NCBI RefSeq assembly: GCF_900066015.1
Contig: NZ_LN890655.1
Coordinates: forward strand, 1,590,726-1,654,725
Origin: Candidatus Promineifilum breve
GTDB taxonomy: Bacteria; Chloroflexota; Anaerolineae; Promineifilales; Promineifilaceae
DNA length: 64,000 nt
Direction of reading: 5' to 3'
Part shown: positions 33,521 to 42,715 of the stretch, one piece after another
Position numbering within the stretch: the first letter of the stretch is position 1
Layout: every line of letters starts with the position of its first letter
The notes under the pieces: generated by a model
What the model saw: the letters and a program-made list of their open reading frames with translations, nothing else
Database searches by the model: none
What the model was told of the DNA's origin: nothing
Made by a program: the position numbers and the translations under genes

Positions 33521-34690
33521 TCATCTCCCGGTCAACGCAGTATCCAGGTCGGCGATGAGATCATCCACGTCCTCGATGCCGACCGACAGGCGCACCAGCG
33601 CCGGATCGACGGCGAACCCGGCGGCCTGCGCCTCCGGCCCGCCGACGGAGGCATGGGTCATGGCCGCGGGCAGTTCGATGAGCGACTCGACGCCGCCCAG
33701 CGATTCGGCCAGCGTGAACAGCCGCGTGCCGCAGACGATGGTGTGGGCCGCCGCCTCGCCACCGCGCGGGATGAACGACACCATGCCGCCCGGCCCGGCC
33801 ATTTGCCGGCAGGCCAGTTCGTGTTGCGGGTGAGTGGGCAGGCCGGGATAGATGACCCGCTCGACGGCCGGATGCTCGGCCAGGAAGTGGGCGATGGCCG
33901 TGGCGTTGTGGCAATGGGCAGCCATGCGCAACGACAGCGTCTTGATGCCGCGCAGGGTCAGGAAGCAATCGAACGGCGCGGGCACGGCCCCCACGGCGTT
34001 TTGCAAAAACTGGAGCCGCTCGTGGGCCGCCTCGTCATTCATCACGATAACCCCGCCGACCACGTCGGAGTGGCCGCCGATGTACTTGGTGGTGCTGTGG
34101 ATGACGAAATCGGCCCCCAGGGCCAGCGGCCGTTGCAGCGCGGGCGAGGCGAAGGTGTTATCGACGGCCAACCACGCCCCGACCTTATGGGCGGCCACGG
34201 CCGCGGCGGCGATGTCGGCCAGTCGCAACATGGGGTTGGTGGGCGTCTCCAGCCACACCAGGCGGGCCGGCCCGGCGGCCAGCGCGGCGGGCACGGCCGC
34301 CGGATCGGCCGTGTCCACGAAGGTGAAGATCAAACCGTATTCGCTGAGCACCTTGTCGAACAGGCGGAACGTGCCGCCGTAGAGATCATTGCCGCAGATG
34401 ACGCGCTCGCCCGGCCGGACGAGGCGCAGCAGGGTATCGATGGCGGCCATGCCCGACGAAAACGACAGGGCGAAACGGCCGCCCTCCAGCGCCGCCAGCG
34501 CCTTTTGCAGCGCGGTACGGGTCGGGTTGGCGGAGCGGGCGTAGTCGTAGCCGCGGTGCTGGTTCACCGCCGTCTGGGCGTAGGTGGACGTCTGGTAGAT
34601 GGGCGTCATAATCGCGCCCGTAGTCGGGTCGGGTTCGACGCCGGCATGGACGGCGAGGGTGGCGAAGCGATCAGTCGCGGATTGGGTCAT
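33521..34690 (-). CDS. Cystathionine gamma-synthase / trans-sulfuration PLP enzyme
   Basis: 389 residues from the ATG at 34690 (AGGAGAT upstream). A longer frame reaches 34795 but would encode repeat and promoter sequence. The PLP lysine lies in HSTTKYIGGHSDVVGG, and YDYARSANPTRTALQKALAALE and SFSSGMAAIDTLLRL are typical of the Cys/Met metabolism group. Whether it is a cystathionine synthase (metB), cystathionine lyase (metC) or methionine gamma-lyase cannot be fixed by eye; length and EGG region favour MetB. A TACAAT lies about 35 bases upstream of the start. Confidence 0.9.
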   Translation of the reverse strand: MTQSATDRFATLAVHAGVEPDPTTGAIMTPIYQTSTYAQTAVNQHRGYDYARSANPTRTALQKALAALEGGRFALSFSSGMAAIDTLLRLVRPGERVICGNDLYGGTFRLFDKVLSEYGLIFTFVDTADPAAVPAALAAGPARLVWLETPTNPMLRLADIAAAAVAAHKVGAWLAVDNTFASPALQRPLALGADFVIHSTTKYIGGHSDVVGGVIVMNDEAAHERLQFLQNAVGAVPAPFDCFLTLRGIKTLSLRMAAHCHNATAIAHFLAEHPAVERVIYPGLPTHPQHELACRQMAGPGGMVSFIPRGGEAAAHTIVCGTRLFTLAESLGGVESLIELPAAMTHASVGGPEAQAAGFAVDPALVRLSVGIEDVDDLIADLDTALTGR

Positions 34691-34736
34691 CGAATATCTC
34701 CTAGTCGTTGAGCGCGGTTTAATTGTATCATATCCC

Positions 34737-34770
34737 AGAAACCGAGTTTTTTCCTGAAAACTCGGTTTCT
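34737..34770. repeat. Hairpin repeat agaaaccgagttt
   Basis: Perfect 14-bp stem AGAAACCGAGTTTT / AAAACTCGGTTTCT with a 6-nt loop, between divergent genes. A half copy is at 41247-41270, just upstream of another gene. Being between divergent starts, it is not simply a terminator. Confidence 0.8.
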
Positions 34771-34786
34771 CTCCCGGAGGCAACTC

Positions 34787-35221
34787 ATGCACCAAAAACC
34801 AAGCATGTCGAGATTTATCTTTTTGCTACTCCTACCAACCATCCTGACCGCCTGCCGGGCCACGGCCGACCTGGGTGAAACAACCTGGGCGCTGGTCGCC
34901 TATGGCCCGGCCGACGCGCCCATCGCCGCCGAGGCCCCGGCCTGGATTCATTTCGACGATAACGGGCGCATGGGCGGCTACACGGGTTGCAACGGCATCT
35001 TCGGCCACTACTCGGCCGCCGATGGGCGGATCGACATCCGCGATGACGAACTGGCCTATAACACGCAGGATTGCGGCCCGGCCTCGGCCGAGGGACGGCA
35101 GGACGCCTTTTTCCGCGCCTATCTGGGGGACACCGACTACACCCAGACCGCGGATCGTCTCGTTCTGGCCCTGGATGATGGGCGGCAGGTGGCGGAATTC
35201 CGGCTGGAAGAAGAAGAGTAG
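34787..35221 (+). CDS. META-domain lipoprotein (HslJ-like)
   Basis: 144 residues. The N-terminal FIFLLLLPTILTAC is a lipoprotein signal. The rest is a single META/DUF306 domain: TTWALVAYG, FDDNGRMGGYTGCNGIFGHY and DFFRAYLGDTDYTQTADRLVL-type ending (AFFRAYLGDTDYTQ). HslJ of E. coli is linked to novobiocin resistance, and META proteins are outer-surface or periplasmic with no known enzyme activity. A CGGAGG site precedes the ATG. A nearby ATG at codon 7 is an alternative. Confidence 0.85.
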   Translation: MHQKPSMSRFIFLLLLPTILTACRATADLGETTWALVAYGPADAPIAAEAPAWIHFDDNGRMGGYTGCNGIFGHYSAADGRIDIRDDELAYNTQDCGPASAEGRQDAFFRAYLGDTDYTQTADRLVLALDDGRQVAEFRLEEEE

Positions 35222-35277
35222 TGGCAGACGGCGGACAAGCGGCGGCCGGCCGTCATCGTTCCCGCGCTCGTTACGGG

Positions 35278-35283
35278 TACAAT
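35278..35283 (+). promoter_or_regulatory. Putative -10 box (leaderless) of the DUF2723 gene
   Basis: TACAAT is followed by 8 nt and the ATG at 35292. No ribosome site is visible. Confidence 0.4.
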
Positions 35284-35291
35284 AGGCCCAT

Positions 35292-38200
35292 ATGGCGGCC
35301 GATCATCCACCTCTACAGCAAACACAACGTCCTCTCCAGACGTGGGCCGGCGCGGCATTGCTCGCCGCCTGCGGCATCGTGGCCGGGCTGGCCGTGTCGC
35401 GGCTGCTGTTCGAGGGGCTGTTCCCGGCGGCGGGTTGGCTGGGGCGACCGGCCGGGGCGCTGGCGTTGGGGCTGGTGGGCGCAATTGTGGCCTGGTTCGC
35501 CGGGCGACGGCTCAATAATCTCACGCTCACTGCGCTGCTGCCCCTGCTGCTCAACCTCGTCTGGCTGCTCGATCCGGCGGTGGAGTTGGCCCGCGGCCGT
35601 TTCCTCTTCGCCGCCGGCTGGTGGCTCGTCGCCGTGCTGGTGGTTCATGGCCGTCTTGGCGAGAGCGACCGCCGCTGGCGGCGGGTGGGGCCGTTGTTCG
35701 TGGCCGTCGCCCTGCTGCCGGTCTATCTGGCGACCATGGCCTCGGCCGTCGGCGCGGCCGACACGTTCGAGTTCCAGGTCGTCGCCCCGCAGTTGGGCAT
35801 CGCCCACCCCACCGGCTATCCGCTCTACCTGTTGCTGGGCAAGCTGTTTTCGCTGCTGCCGTTGGGCACGGTGGCCTGGCGGCTCAATCTGGCCTCGGCC
35901 GTCTATGCCGTGGTGGCGGCGGCGCTGGTCTTTCGCATCGGGCTGGACCTGCTGCGGCGGCCGTTGCCCGCCCTGGTGGGGGCCATTGCCCTGGGTCTGG
36001 CGCCCATCTATTGGAGCCAGGCCATCGTGGCCGAAGTCTATGCGCTCCACGCGCTCATCGTGGCCCTGGCTTTGTGGCTGATGGTGCGGCTGACCACCGA
36101 CGGCCGGCGACAGGCCGCCGACCGGCGCAAGGCGGTGGTGGGGCTGACCTTTTTGATTGGGCTGGGGCTGACCAACCATCTGACCACGGTATTTCTGATC
36201 CCGCCGGCCGCGCTGGCCGTTGCCCTGCGACTACTGCACGATGAGGGCGAAGGGCGGCGGCTGACCATCCGGCCGCTCATGCGTTTCTGGCCCGCCGCGC
36301 TGGCCTTTCTCGTGCCGCTGCTGCTCTACCTTTACCTGCCGCTGCGCTGGCAGGCGGTCAACGGCGAGCCGATGGGCGCGGCCCGCTTTATCGAGTGGGT
36401 CATCGGCGGGCGCTTCCAGGGGGCGCTGCAATGGGCGGCGTGGCTGCGCGATCCGGCACGTTGGGCGATCATCGGCCGCTTGTTGTTCGACGCCTGGGGA
36501 TGGGTCTATCTGGCGCTGGCCGCGATTGGGCTAGTGTGGCTCGTGGCGCGGCAGTGGCGGGCGGCGGTGGTGCTGCTGGCGGCGGCCGTGGGCTTCACCT
36601 TCTATGCCCTCAACTACTACGTGCCCGACCTGGCCGTCTTTCTCATCCCGACGCACGTGGTCATCGCCATCTGGCTGGCGGCGGGCGTGGCGGCAGTTAG
36701 CGGAAGAAGAAGAGAAACCACAGATTACACAGATTTCACAGATGGAAGAGAGAGATCCGCAGATTTCGCAGATTACGCAGATTCAAGAGAACGATCTTAT
36801 CTGCGAAATCTGCGTAATCTGCGGATCGATCCCCGCTTTGTCTTCCTTCTGGCAATCTTGCCCGCGCTCTTGGCGGCCGGCGGTCGGTGGTCGGCGGTCG
36901 ATCAATCCGGCAGCGACGGCGGCGAGCCGTGGGCGCGGGGCGTGCTGGCCCAGCCGTTGGCGCGCGGCGCGGCCGTGCTGGCCGACAGCCAGAAGATCGC
37001 CCCGCTCTACTACTTGCAACAGATCGAGGGGTTGCGGCCCGACCTTGAAATCATGGTACTGCCCGATGAGGCCGCCTATCGCGCCGAACTGGACGCGCGG
37101 CTGGCCGCCGGGCAAGCGGTCTACCTGGCCCGCTACCTGCCGGGGCTGGCCGGGGTCTACCATTTGCGCTCGGCCGGGCCGCTGGTCGAGGTCAGTCGGG
37201 AGCCGCTAACGGCGTTGCCCGCCGAGGCGACAACGGCCGATCTTGTTGCCGGGCCGCTGCGGCTGCTGGGTTATGCCGTCGAGCCGGTGGCCGCCGTCGA
37301 TTCGAGCGCGGCGGGCGTGACGCTGTATTGGACGTTGGAACGGCCATTGGCCGCGGGGGAAGCGACGCCGGTCGTCTATCTGCGCTGGGCGGGCGGCCAG
37401 CCGGTCGTGGCCGGGCGACATCCGGCCGGCGACTCGTACCCGGTCAACGCCTGGCGGCCGGGGGAGATCGTGCCTGACTTTCACCTCTTGCCGTTACCAT
37501 TCACCGATTGCGACGCGGCCGACTGCCCGGCGACCGTCGAAGTGGCCGTCGCGCCACGCTTCACGCCCGCGGCCGAGCTGGCGTGGCAGCCGGTGGCGGC
37601 CGTGCCCGTTGGAACGCGACCGGGGCCGGTGGGCGGGGCACGGCGGGCGTTGTTCGACGGCTTCGCGCTGGACGGGATCGACTTTCCGGCGTCGGCCCGG
37701 CCGGGCGCGGCGCTGCCCTTGCGCTATAGCAGCTATTCTGACGGCGGCGAGTTGGCCTTTCTGGTGGCGCCGGTTCATGCGCTGGATAGCCTGGTCATCC
37801 CCGCCGGCGGCGCGCCTGCCGGGCGCGTGGCCTCGGGCGCGTCGGCGGCCTTCACCGCCGAGGTGGAACCGGCCACGGAAACCGGCCCGCACGCGCTTAT
37901 CGCCTATGCGAAGGACGACCTGGCGGCGGTCTGCGGCTGGCTGCGGCGGCCGACCACGGGCTGCGTGGTGGCCGAGATCGCCATCAGCGGCGCGCCACTG
38001 CCGGAAGGGGCGACCAACTTCAACGACCGGATCGCCCTGCTCGGCGTGGAACTGGCGCCGGGCAACCTGACGCCGGGCGGCCAATTGCCGGTGACGCTCA
38101 CCTGGCAGGGGTTAGCCGAACTGAGTGAGGATTACACCGTCTTCGTGCAGGTACTCGACGCCGCCGACCGTATCGTGGGCCAGGTCGATTCGTGGCCGGT

Positions 38201-38408
38201 GCAAGGCACGCGGCCGACGAGCACGTGGCCGCCGGGCGAGGTCATCACCGATCCCCACGTCGTGCAACTCAGCGCCGACATGCTGCCGGGCAGCTATCGG
38301 GTGATTGTGGGCCTCTATCTGCTGGCGACCGGGGAGCGGTTGCCGGTGGTGGATGAGGCGGGCGCGGCGGTGGAGGATAAGGTGGTGGTGGGGGTGATGG
38401 TTGATTGA
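35292..38408 (+). CDS. DUF2723 / TMEM260-like membrane glycosyltransferase with repeat insertion
   Basis: 1038 residues. The first half is a polytopic GT-C-like domain whose signature is plain: AADTFEFQVVAPQLGIAHP, GYPLYLLLGKLF, and QAIVAEVYALHALIVAL, matching DUF2723, whose eukaryotic member TMEM260 is a protein O-mannosyltransferase. Residues about 474-515 (ETTDYTDFTD, then FADYAD, then YLRNLRNLR) are a translated cacagattt-family repeat in a loop between two helices. The second half (about 590-1038) is soluble, mostly beta-rich, and probably outside the membrane. Start ATG follows a -10-like box. Confidence 0.85.
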   Translation: MAADHPPLQQTQRPLQTWAGAALLAACGIVAGLAVSRLLFEGLFPAAGWLGRPAGALALGLVGAIVAWFAGRRLNNLTLTALLPLLLNLVWLLDPAVELARGRFLFAAGWWLVAVLVVHGRLGESDRRWRRVGPLFVAVALLPVYLATMASAVGAADTFEFQVVAPQLGIAHPTGYPLYLLLGKLFSLLPLGTVAWRLNLASAVYAVVAAALVFRIGLDLLRRPLPALVGAIALGLAPIYWSQAIVAEVYALHALIVALALWLMVRLTTDGRRQAADRRKAVVGLTFLIGLGLTNHLTTVFLIPPAALAVALRLLHDEGEGRRLTIRPLMRFWPAALAFLVPLLLYLYLPLRWQAVNGEPMGAARFIEWVIGGRFQGALQWAAWLRDPARWAIIGRLLFDAWGWVYLALAAIGLVWLVARQWRAAVVLLAAAVGFTFYALNYYVPDLAVFLIPTHVVIAIWLAAGVAAVSGRRRETTDYTDFTDGRERSADFADYADSRERSYLRNLRNLRIDPRFVFLLAILPALLAAGGRWSAVDQSGSDGGEPWARGVLAQPLARGAAVLADSQKIAPLYYLQQIEGLRPDLEIMVLPDEAAYRAELDARLAAGQAVYLARYLPGLAGVYHLRSAGPLVEVSREPLTALPAEATTADLVAGPLRLLGYAVEPVAAVDSSAAGVTLYWTLERPLAAGEATPVVYLRWAGGQPVVAGRHPAGDSYPVNAWRPGEIVPDFHLLPLPFTDCDAADCPATVEVAVAPRFTPAAELAWQPVAAVPVGTRPGPVGGARRALFDGFALDGIDFPASARPGAALPLRYSSYSDGGELAFLVAPVHALDSLVIPAGGAPAGRVASGASAAFTAEVEPATETGPHALIAYAKDDLAAVCGWLRRPTTGCVVAEIAISGAPLPEGATNFNDRIALLGVELAPGNLTPGGQLPVTLTWQGLAELSEDYTVFVQVLDAADRIVGQVDSWPVQGTRPTSTWPPGEVITDPHVVQLSADMLPGSYRVIVGLYLLATGERLPVVDEAGAAVEDKVVVGVMVD
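36713..36830. repeat. Inverted-arm repeat inside the DUF2723 coding frame
   Basis: Units of 9 nt (cacagatta, cacagattt, then cgcagattt, cgcagatta) form one arm, and the inverse atctgcgaaatctgcgtaatctgcgg forms the other (split: atctgcgaaatctg and cgtaatctgcgg). The coding frame stays open through about 40 codons. Confidence 0.9.
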
Positions 38409-38445
38409 GGGCTAGGGAGCAGAGGAGCAGAGGAGCAGGGACGAT
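38408..38445. repeat. Tandem repeat of agcagagg units
   Basis: Three to four 8-nt units right after the stop of the DUF2723 gene, between it and the convergent response regulator gene. Confidence 0.6.
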
Positions 38446-38459
38446 TCTACACGAGTCGC

Positions 38460-39104
38460 TTACCCCATCCCCGCCTCCCGCGCCCGAATAATCGCCTCGG
38501 CCCGCCCGGCCACTTGCAGCTTGCTGAAAATGTTGGAGACGTGATTGCGCACCGTCTTGCGACTGACGACGAGTCGGGCGGCGATGGCCTCGTTGTTGTG
38601 GCCGGCGGCCAGCAAATCCAGCACCTCGCGCTCGCGGGCGGTTAGTTCGGGGAAGGCCTCGGCCGGGGCGGTTGGGCGCGGCCCGTTGAAAAAAGCCATC
38701 AGCCGGGCGGCAATGGCCGGGCCGAAGAGCGCCTCGCCGCCGGCCACGGCCCGAATCGTGCGCACGACCTCTTCCTGCCCGGCCCCCTTCAACACGTAGC
38801 CGCGCGCCCCGGCGCGCATGGCGGCGAAAACGGAGTCGTCGTCTTCGAACATCGTCACGATGATCACGCCGACGTGGGGACTGGCGGCGGTGATGCGGCG
38901 CGTGGCCTCGATGCCGTTCAGGCCGGGCATCTGGATGTCCATCAGCACAACGTCCGGTTGCAGGCGCTCCACCAGGGCCGCGGCTTCCTCCCCCGTGGCC
39001 GCCTCGCCCACCACCTCGACGCCGGCCGCGAGCAGCAGCGCCCGCAGCCCATCGCGGAATAGCCGGTGGTCGTCGGCGATGAAAACCTGGATGGCTTCGG
39101 TCAT
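38460..39104 (-). CDS. NarL/LuxR-type response regulator
   Basis: 214 residues from the ATG at 39104. Receiver domain 5-120 with phospho-acceptor Asp56 (VVLMDIQMPG) and conserved Lys in GYVLKGA. A LuxR helix-turn-helix domain follows from about 150 (LTAREREVLDLLAAGHNNEA, then SRKTVRNHVSNIFSKL). The ATG overlaps the stop of the histidine kinase (ATGA, 39101-39104), so the two form a coupled two-component pair. A longer frame starts upstream but would overlap the kinase gene. Confidence 0.95.
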   Translation of the reverse strand: MTEAIQVFIADDHRLFRDGLRALLLAAGVEVVGEAATGEEAAALVERLQPDVVLMDIQMPGLNGIEATRRITAASPHVGVIIVTMFEDDDSVFAAMRAGARGYVLKGAGQEEVVRTIRAVAGGEALFGPAIAARLMAFFNGPRPTAPAEAFPELTAREREVLDLLAAGHNNEAIAARLVVSRKTVRNHVSNIFSKLQVAGRAEAIIRAREAGMG

Positions 39105-41215
39105 GGGTTGACCTCCCGCGGCAAGGGAAAGGTGGCGACCACTCGCGTGCCGCCGCCGGGCGCGGCCTCGACGTGGCACACGCCGCCCAATTCGGCCGCT
39201 CGCTCGCGCATGGAAGCCAGACCGAGGCCGAAAGTGGGCTTTGGGCCGACGACGGCCGGCGGCAGCCCGCGGCCGTCGTCGGTCACTTCCACGTGTAGCC
39301 CGCCGTTGATGCGCAAGACGATGCGGCAGTTCTCGGCCGCGGCGTGGCGCAGGCAGTTGGCGACGGCTTCCTGCATGATGCGGTAGGCGGCAACCTCGAC
39401 GGCGGCGGGCAGCGGCGGCAGCGTCTCCGGCGTGTCGAGCGTCAGGCGCGGCCCGCCCCCATTGCCCTGCCCGGCGACGTACTCCCGCACGGCCCCGACC
39501 AGCCCAAACTGATCCAGCGCGGGCGGGCGCAAGTCATAGACGAGGCGGCGGATGTCGGCGATGGCTGTCTGGGTCTCGGCCGAGAGTCTTGCCAGCAGCG
39601 CGGCGGCCTCCGGCGAACCGGCGGCCAGCCCGCGGGCCACGTCCAATTGCATGCCCAGCGCCGCCAGTTGCGGGCCGAGGCCGTCGTGGAGATCGCGTTG
39701 CAGCCGGCGGCGCTCTTCCTCGCGGGCCAGCACCAGTTGCTCGCGGCTGTGCTGTAGATGACCGGTCAGTTGGGCGGCATAGACGGCCGCGCCGGCCTGT
39801 TGGGCGATGTTGTCCAGCAGACGGCGCTCGGCCGGCGTGAATGGTTCGTCCGGCGCGCGAGGCGCGACGAGCAGCGCGCCCACCGGCGCGGCGTGATAGA
39901 CGAGGGGCAGGCGTAGCGGAAAGGATGGCCGGCCGCCGGACTCGGCCAGCACGGCCGGCTCCTCATCGCCCGTTTCGATGGCGACGTAGGGGAGCTTGAG
40001 GGCCTGGGCGATGGTCTGGACGAGGGCGGGCAGTGTCTCGGCCGGAGCGGCGGCCGTCGCCAGTTGGTCGCCGAGGCGGGTTAATACGGTCGCCGGGTCG
40101 TCGCGGTCGCCGTACATCAGGCGATTGACGGCCTGTTGCAGGCGGGTACGGATTGGCTGGGCCAGCAGCGCGGTCACGCCGACGGCCAGCGCCGCCAGAA
40201 ACAGGTTCGACGTCTCGCCGAACAGCATGAAGGCCATGCCAACCAGCGCCACGTAGAGCAGTAAGACCAGCAGCGTTAACCCGCCGTACACGAGCGTGCG
40301 GTTGATGAGCGGGTCAACGTCCCACAGGCGGCGGCGAAAGACGGCCAAAGCGATGGTGACAGGTAGCAGCGTGATGGCGAAAAGGCCAAAGAGAAGGGTA
40401 ATGAGCGCCGACCAGGCCGGCGGCAGGGGCAGGCCGAGGCCGAATACACTGACGAGAATGAACAGGGGCTGGATGCCGAGGCCGACCAGCAGCCACTTCA
40501 TCTGCTGGCGCTGGGTCGGCGTGGCGACGCGCCGGTAGCGGTAGATTTGGGCGAATAGCCCGGCCAAGATAGCCAATACCAACCCGGCCATGAAGAACCC
40601 CCAGGCCCCGTTTTCGACGGCCGCCTGAATTTGCGACGGGATGAGCCATCTGAAATTTTCAGAGGCGGCTAGCAGGATTAGACCGGGCAAGGGCAACAAA
40701 GTGAACCAGGCCGACCAGCGGGGCACGAAACGGCCGTCGGGCAGCAGATAGAACAGGAGCAGCCAGCTAAAGATGAAGATAGTCGTGGTCGCCAGGATTA
40801 ACCCCGGCACGATCGGTAGCAGCCGGTCGGGCAGGACGTAGGTCGTGGTGTCGCCGCGGCCGATGAAGACGAAGGCGACCATGAGCAGCGCGGCCGAGAC
40901 GAAGAGAGCAAACCAGTCATCCCACTTGCGGCGAGCGATGAGCAAGGCCACGGCATAGAAGACAAGCAGAGCTGCAAAGCGCAAGGCGACGACGATGGCG
41001 GCGAAGGTAAACGTGGACATGTAGGGCCAGATGGCCGGGGCCGCTTCGGCGAATTGCCAATCCTGGCGCTGGTTGGTGGTGGCCGTAGGCGCGCCGGCAA
41101 TGAAGACGGCGGTGATGAAGAGCGTTATCGCGACCCAGCCGGCGCGGGCCAGGCGGAGACGCCAGGTGCCGTTCGGTTGGGGCGCGGCAATCGGTTGTTC
41201 ATAGACGTGGGTCAT
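39101..41215 (-). CDS. Sensor histidine kinase, NarX/LiaS type, with membrane and GAF domains
   Basis: 704 residues. About nine hydrophobic segments in the first 360 residues form a membrane sensor (7TM-like). GAF-like domain about 375-490. HisKA_3 follows: REEERRRLQRDLHDGLGPQL carries the phosphorylated His. HATPase: AVANCLRHAAAENCRI, VTDDGRGLPPA, FGLGLASMRERAAELGG. It phosphorylates the overlapping response regulator. A TACAAT box and a partial agaaaccgggttt repeat lie upstream. The signal sensed cannot be predicted. Confidence 0.94.
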   Translation of the reverse strand: MTHVYEQPIAAPQPNGTWRLRLARAGWVAITLFITAVFIAGAPTATTNQRQDWQFAEAAPAIWPYMSTFTFAAIVVALRFAALLVFYAVALLIARRKWDDWFALFVSAALLMVAFVFIGRGDTTTYVLPDRLLPIVPGLILATTTIFIFSWLLLFYLLPDGRFVPRWSAWFTLLPLPGLILLAASENFRWLIPSQIQAAVENGAWGFFMAGLVLAILAGLFAQIYRYRRVATPTQRQQMKWLLVGLGIQPLFILVSVFGLGLPLPPAWSALITLLFGLFAITLLPVTIALAVFRRRLWDVDPLINRTLVYGGLTLLVLLLYVALVGMAFMLFGETSNLFLAALAVGVTALLAQPIRTRLQQAVNRLMYGDRDDPATVLTRLGDQLATAAAPAETLPALVQTIAQALKLPYVAIETGDEEPAVLAESGGRPSFPLRLPLVYHAAPVGALLVAPRAPDEPFTPAERRLLDNIAQQAGAAVYAAQLTGHLQHSREQLVLAREEERRRLQRDLHDGLGPQLAALGMQLDVARGLAAGSPEAAALLARLSAETQTAIADIRRLVYDLRPPALDQFGLVGAVREYVAGQGNGGGPRLTLDTPETLPPLPAAVEVAAYRIMQEAVANCLRHAAAENCRIVLRINGGLHVEVTDDGRGLPPAVVGPKPTFGLGLASMRERAAELGGVCHVEAAPGGGTRVVATFPLPREVNP

Positions 41216-41246
41216 GGCGTTGTTCCCATCTCGGTTATTGTATCAT

Positions 41247-41270
41247 GTAGAAACCGGGTTTCCGGCCGAA
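41247..41270. repeat. Partial agaaaccgggttt repeat
   Basis: Half-copy of the hairpin repeat at 34737-34770 located upstream of the histidine kinase gene. Both are preceded by attgtatcat. Confidence 0.5.
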
Positions 41271-41275
41271 ACTCG

Positions 41276-42649
41276 CTATCGAAGAGCAGTTGTACTAGCA
41301 CACAACGTCTGCATCTCGGCCGCACAATGGGCAACCCGGCCGCCGACCATCGTCAGCGCAACGTTCAGCTCTCGAATCGTCTCCGGCTCAATCGTCATTG
41401 GATTACCGGTCAGCACGATCAGGTCGGCGTACTTACCCGGTTCCAGACTGCCCACTTCCTCATCGCGAAAAAGGGCATAGGCGGCATTGATCGTCATCAT
41501 CGGCAGAGCCTCGGCAACGGTGACGGCGTGGGCTTTTTGCCAGGCGGGAGATTCGCAGACGCGGCCGTCCTGATCGACCTCGTTGCGCGTCACCAGACTA
41601 TATAGATCGTCCAGCGGGCGAATACGGCCGAAAAACGGATCGTCGCCATGCCAGGCCACCGGCAAGCCGGGGTTAGCATCCAGCAGCGCGCGCCAGGGCC
41701 ATTCCCAGGCCTGGTACTCCGGCGGCGGGGGCGGGCCGAACGGCTCACACAGAGGATACGGGCCGAAGATCACCGGTACGATGCCGATCTCGCCATAGCG
41801 CGACAACAATTCGGGGCGGATGACGCTATTGTGATCGATGCGATGGCGCAACGTGTTGGGTTGCCCAGCCAGCGCGGCGGCAATTGCGTTTTGTGCCTGC
41901 TCAATGGCCCGGTCGCCGATGGCGTGGGTGACCACCTGGAAGCCGGCGGCCTGGGCCTCGGCCACTAACCCATCGAATTCCTGCTGACTGAAGAATAAGT
42001 CACCCATCCCCAGGCCTGGCTCCAGTTCATAGCTCAACGCCGGGCGCCGGCAAGTGCCACCGTCGGTGAAAATCTTCACGCCGCCGACGCGCAGCAACTC
42101 GCCCGCGGCGCGTGTCGGTGCATGTTCTTGCCACCAATCGCCTTGCAACTCACCGCAATTGTCGGTAATGACCAGATAAAGGCTGGTGCGGATTTGCAAC
42201 TGACCGGCGCGATTGATCTCCTGCATCTCCCGCAGGAATTCCTCGGTGACATACATAGCGCCGATTGTCGTGATCCCGTTTTCCAACGCCACCTGCTGGG
42301 CCTCGACCACGGTCATATCCAGATACTGCTCGGCGTCGTTAAAAATGTGGCTATGGGGATCCACAAAACCGGGCATGAGCGTTTGGCCTTGCAGGTCAAC
42401 GACGACCGAGTGCGGACGGCGCAGCGCGAGCACGTCACTGTCGTTCCCCACGGCCTCGATCTTCTGGCCGAGAATGGCGATCGCCTGGGCCTGTTGTTGG
42501 CCGGTGTTCATGGTCAGAATGTGGCCGTTGTAGAATATGTAATGGGCGTCGGGGCTAACCGTCGGCAAGGGTGCCGGGTCGGAGAACGACGCCGCACAAG
42601 CCGTGAGGAGCAGCCCCGATAACAATCCCAGCCAAAAATATCGCTTCAC
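41276..42649 (-). CDS. YtcJ-like amidohydrolase, lipoprotein
   Basis: 457 residues if started at the GTG at 42649 (GGAG upstream), giving VKRYFWLGLLSGLLLTAC, a proper lipoprotein signal. A longer frame from 42694 begins inside a terminator hairpin, so it is rejected. Family features: GHILTMNTGQQQAQAIAILG, LMPGFVDPHSHIF (first metal His pair), THAIGDRAIEQAQNAI, RHRIDHNSVI and WHGDDPFFG (catalytic Asp). This is the Amidohydro_3 group (YtcJ, exoenzyme regulatory protein AepA), likely a surface-anchored hydrolase of N-acyl or cyclic amide compounds; substrate unknown. Confidence 0.88.
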   Translation of the reverse strand: MKRYFWLGLLSGLLLTACAASFSDPAPLPTVSPDAHYIFYNGHILTMNTGQQQAQAIAILGQKIEAVGNDSDVLALRRPHSVVVDLQGQTLMPGFVDPHSHIFNDAEQYLDMTVVEAQQVALENGITTIGAMYVTEEFLREMQEINRAGQLQIRTSLYLVITDNCGELQGDWWQEHAPTRAAGELLRVGGVKIFTDGGTCRRPALSYELEPGLGMGDLFFSQQEFDGLVAEAQAAGFQVVTHAIGDRAIEQAQNAIAAALAGQPNTLRHRIDHNSVIRPELLSRYGEIGIVPVIFGPYPLCEPFGPPPPPEYQAWEWPWRALLDANPGLPVAWHGDDPFFGRIRPLDDLYSLVTRNEVDQDGRVCESPAWQKAHAVTVAEALPMMTINAAYALFRDEEVGSLEPGKYADLIVLTGNPMTIEPETIRELNVALTMVGGRVAHCAAEMQTLCASTTALR

Positions 42650-42667
42650 GTTCTCGCTCCATCTTAT

Positions 42668-42712
42668 CCTTGACCTGACCGGCCGGTTATTCACCGGCCG
42701 GTCAGGTCAAGG
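42668..42712 (-). terminator. 20-bp perfect hairpin between DUF4399 and amidohydrolase genes
   Basis: Left arm 42668-42687 and right arm 42693-42712 are fully complementary with a 5-nt loop (TATTC). It lies 3 bases after the DUF4399 stop on the minus strand and lacks a T-run, so it may be a transcript end or an mRNA stabiliser. Confidence 0.6.
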
Positions 42713-42715
42713 ACG

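Noticed and set aside
34691-34786. SAM or T-box type riboswitch upstream of the cystathionine synthase gene
   Set aside because: Only a simple repeat hairpin is present; no riboswitch consensus elements could be found.
42650-42694. Upstream GTG start for the amidohydrolase at 42694
   Set aside because: It lies within the 20-bp hairpin; the GTG at 42649 gives a proper lipoprotein signal and has a GGAG upstream.
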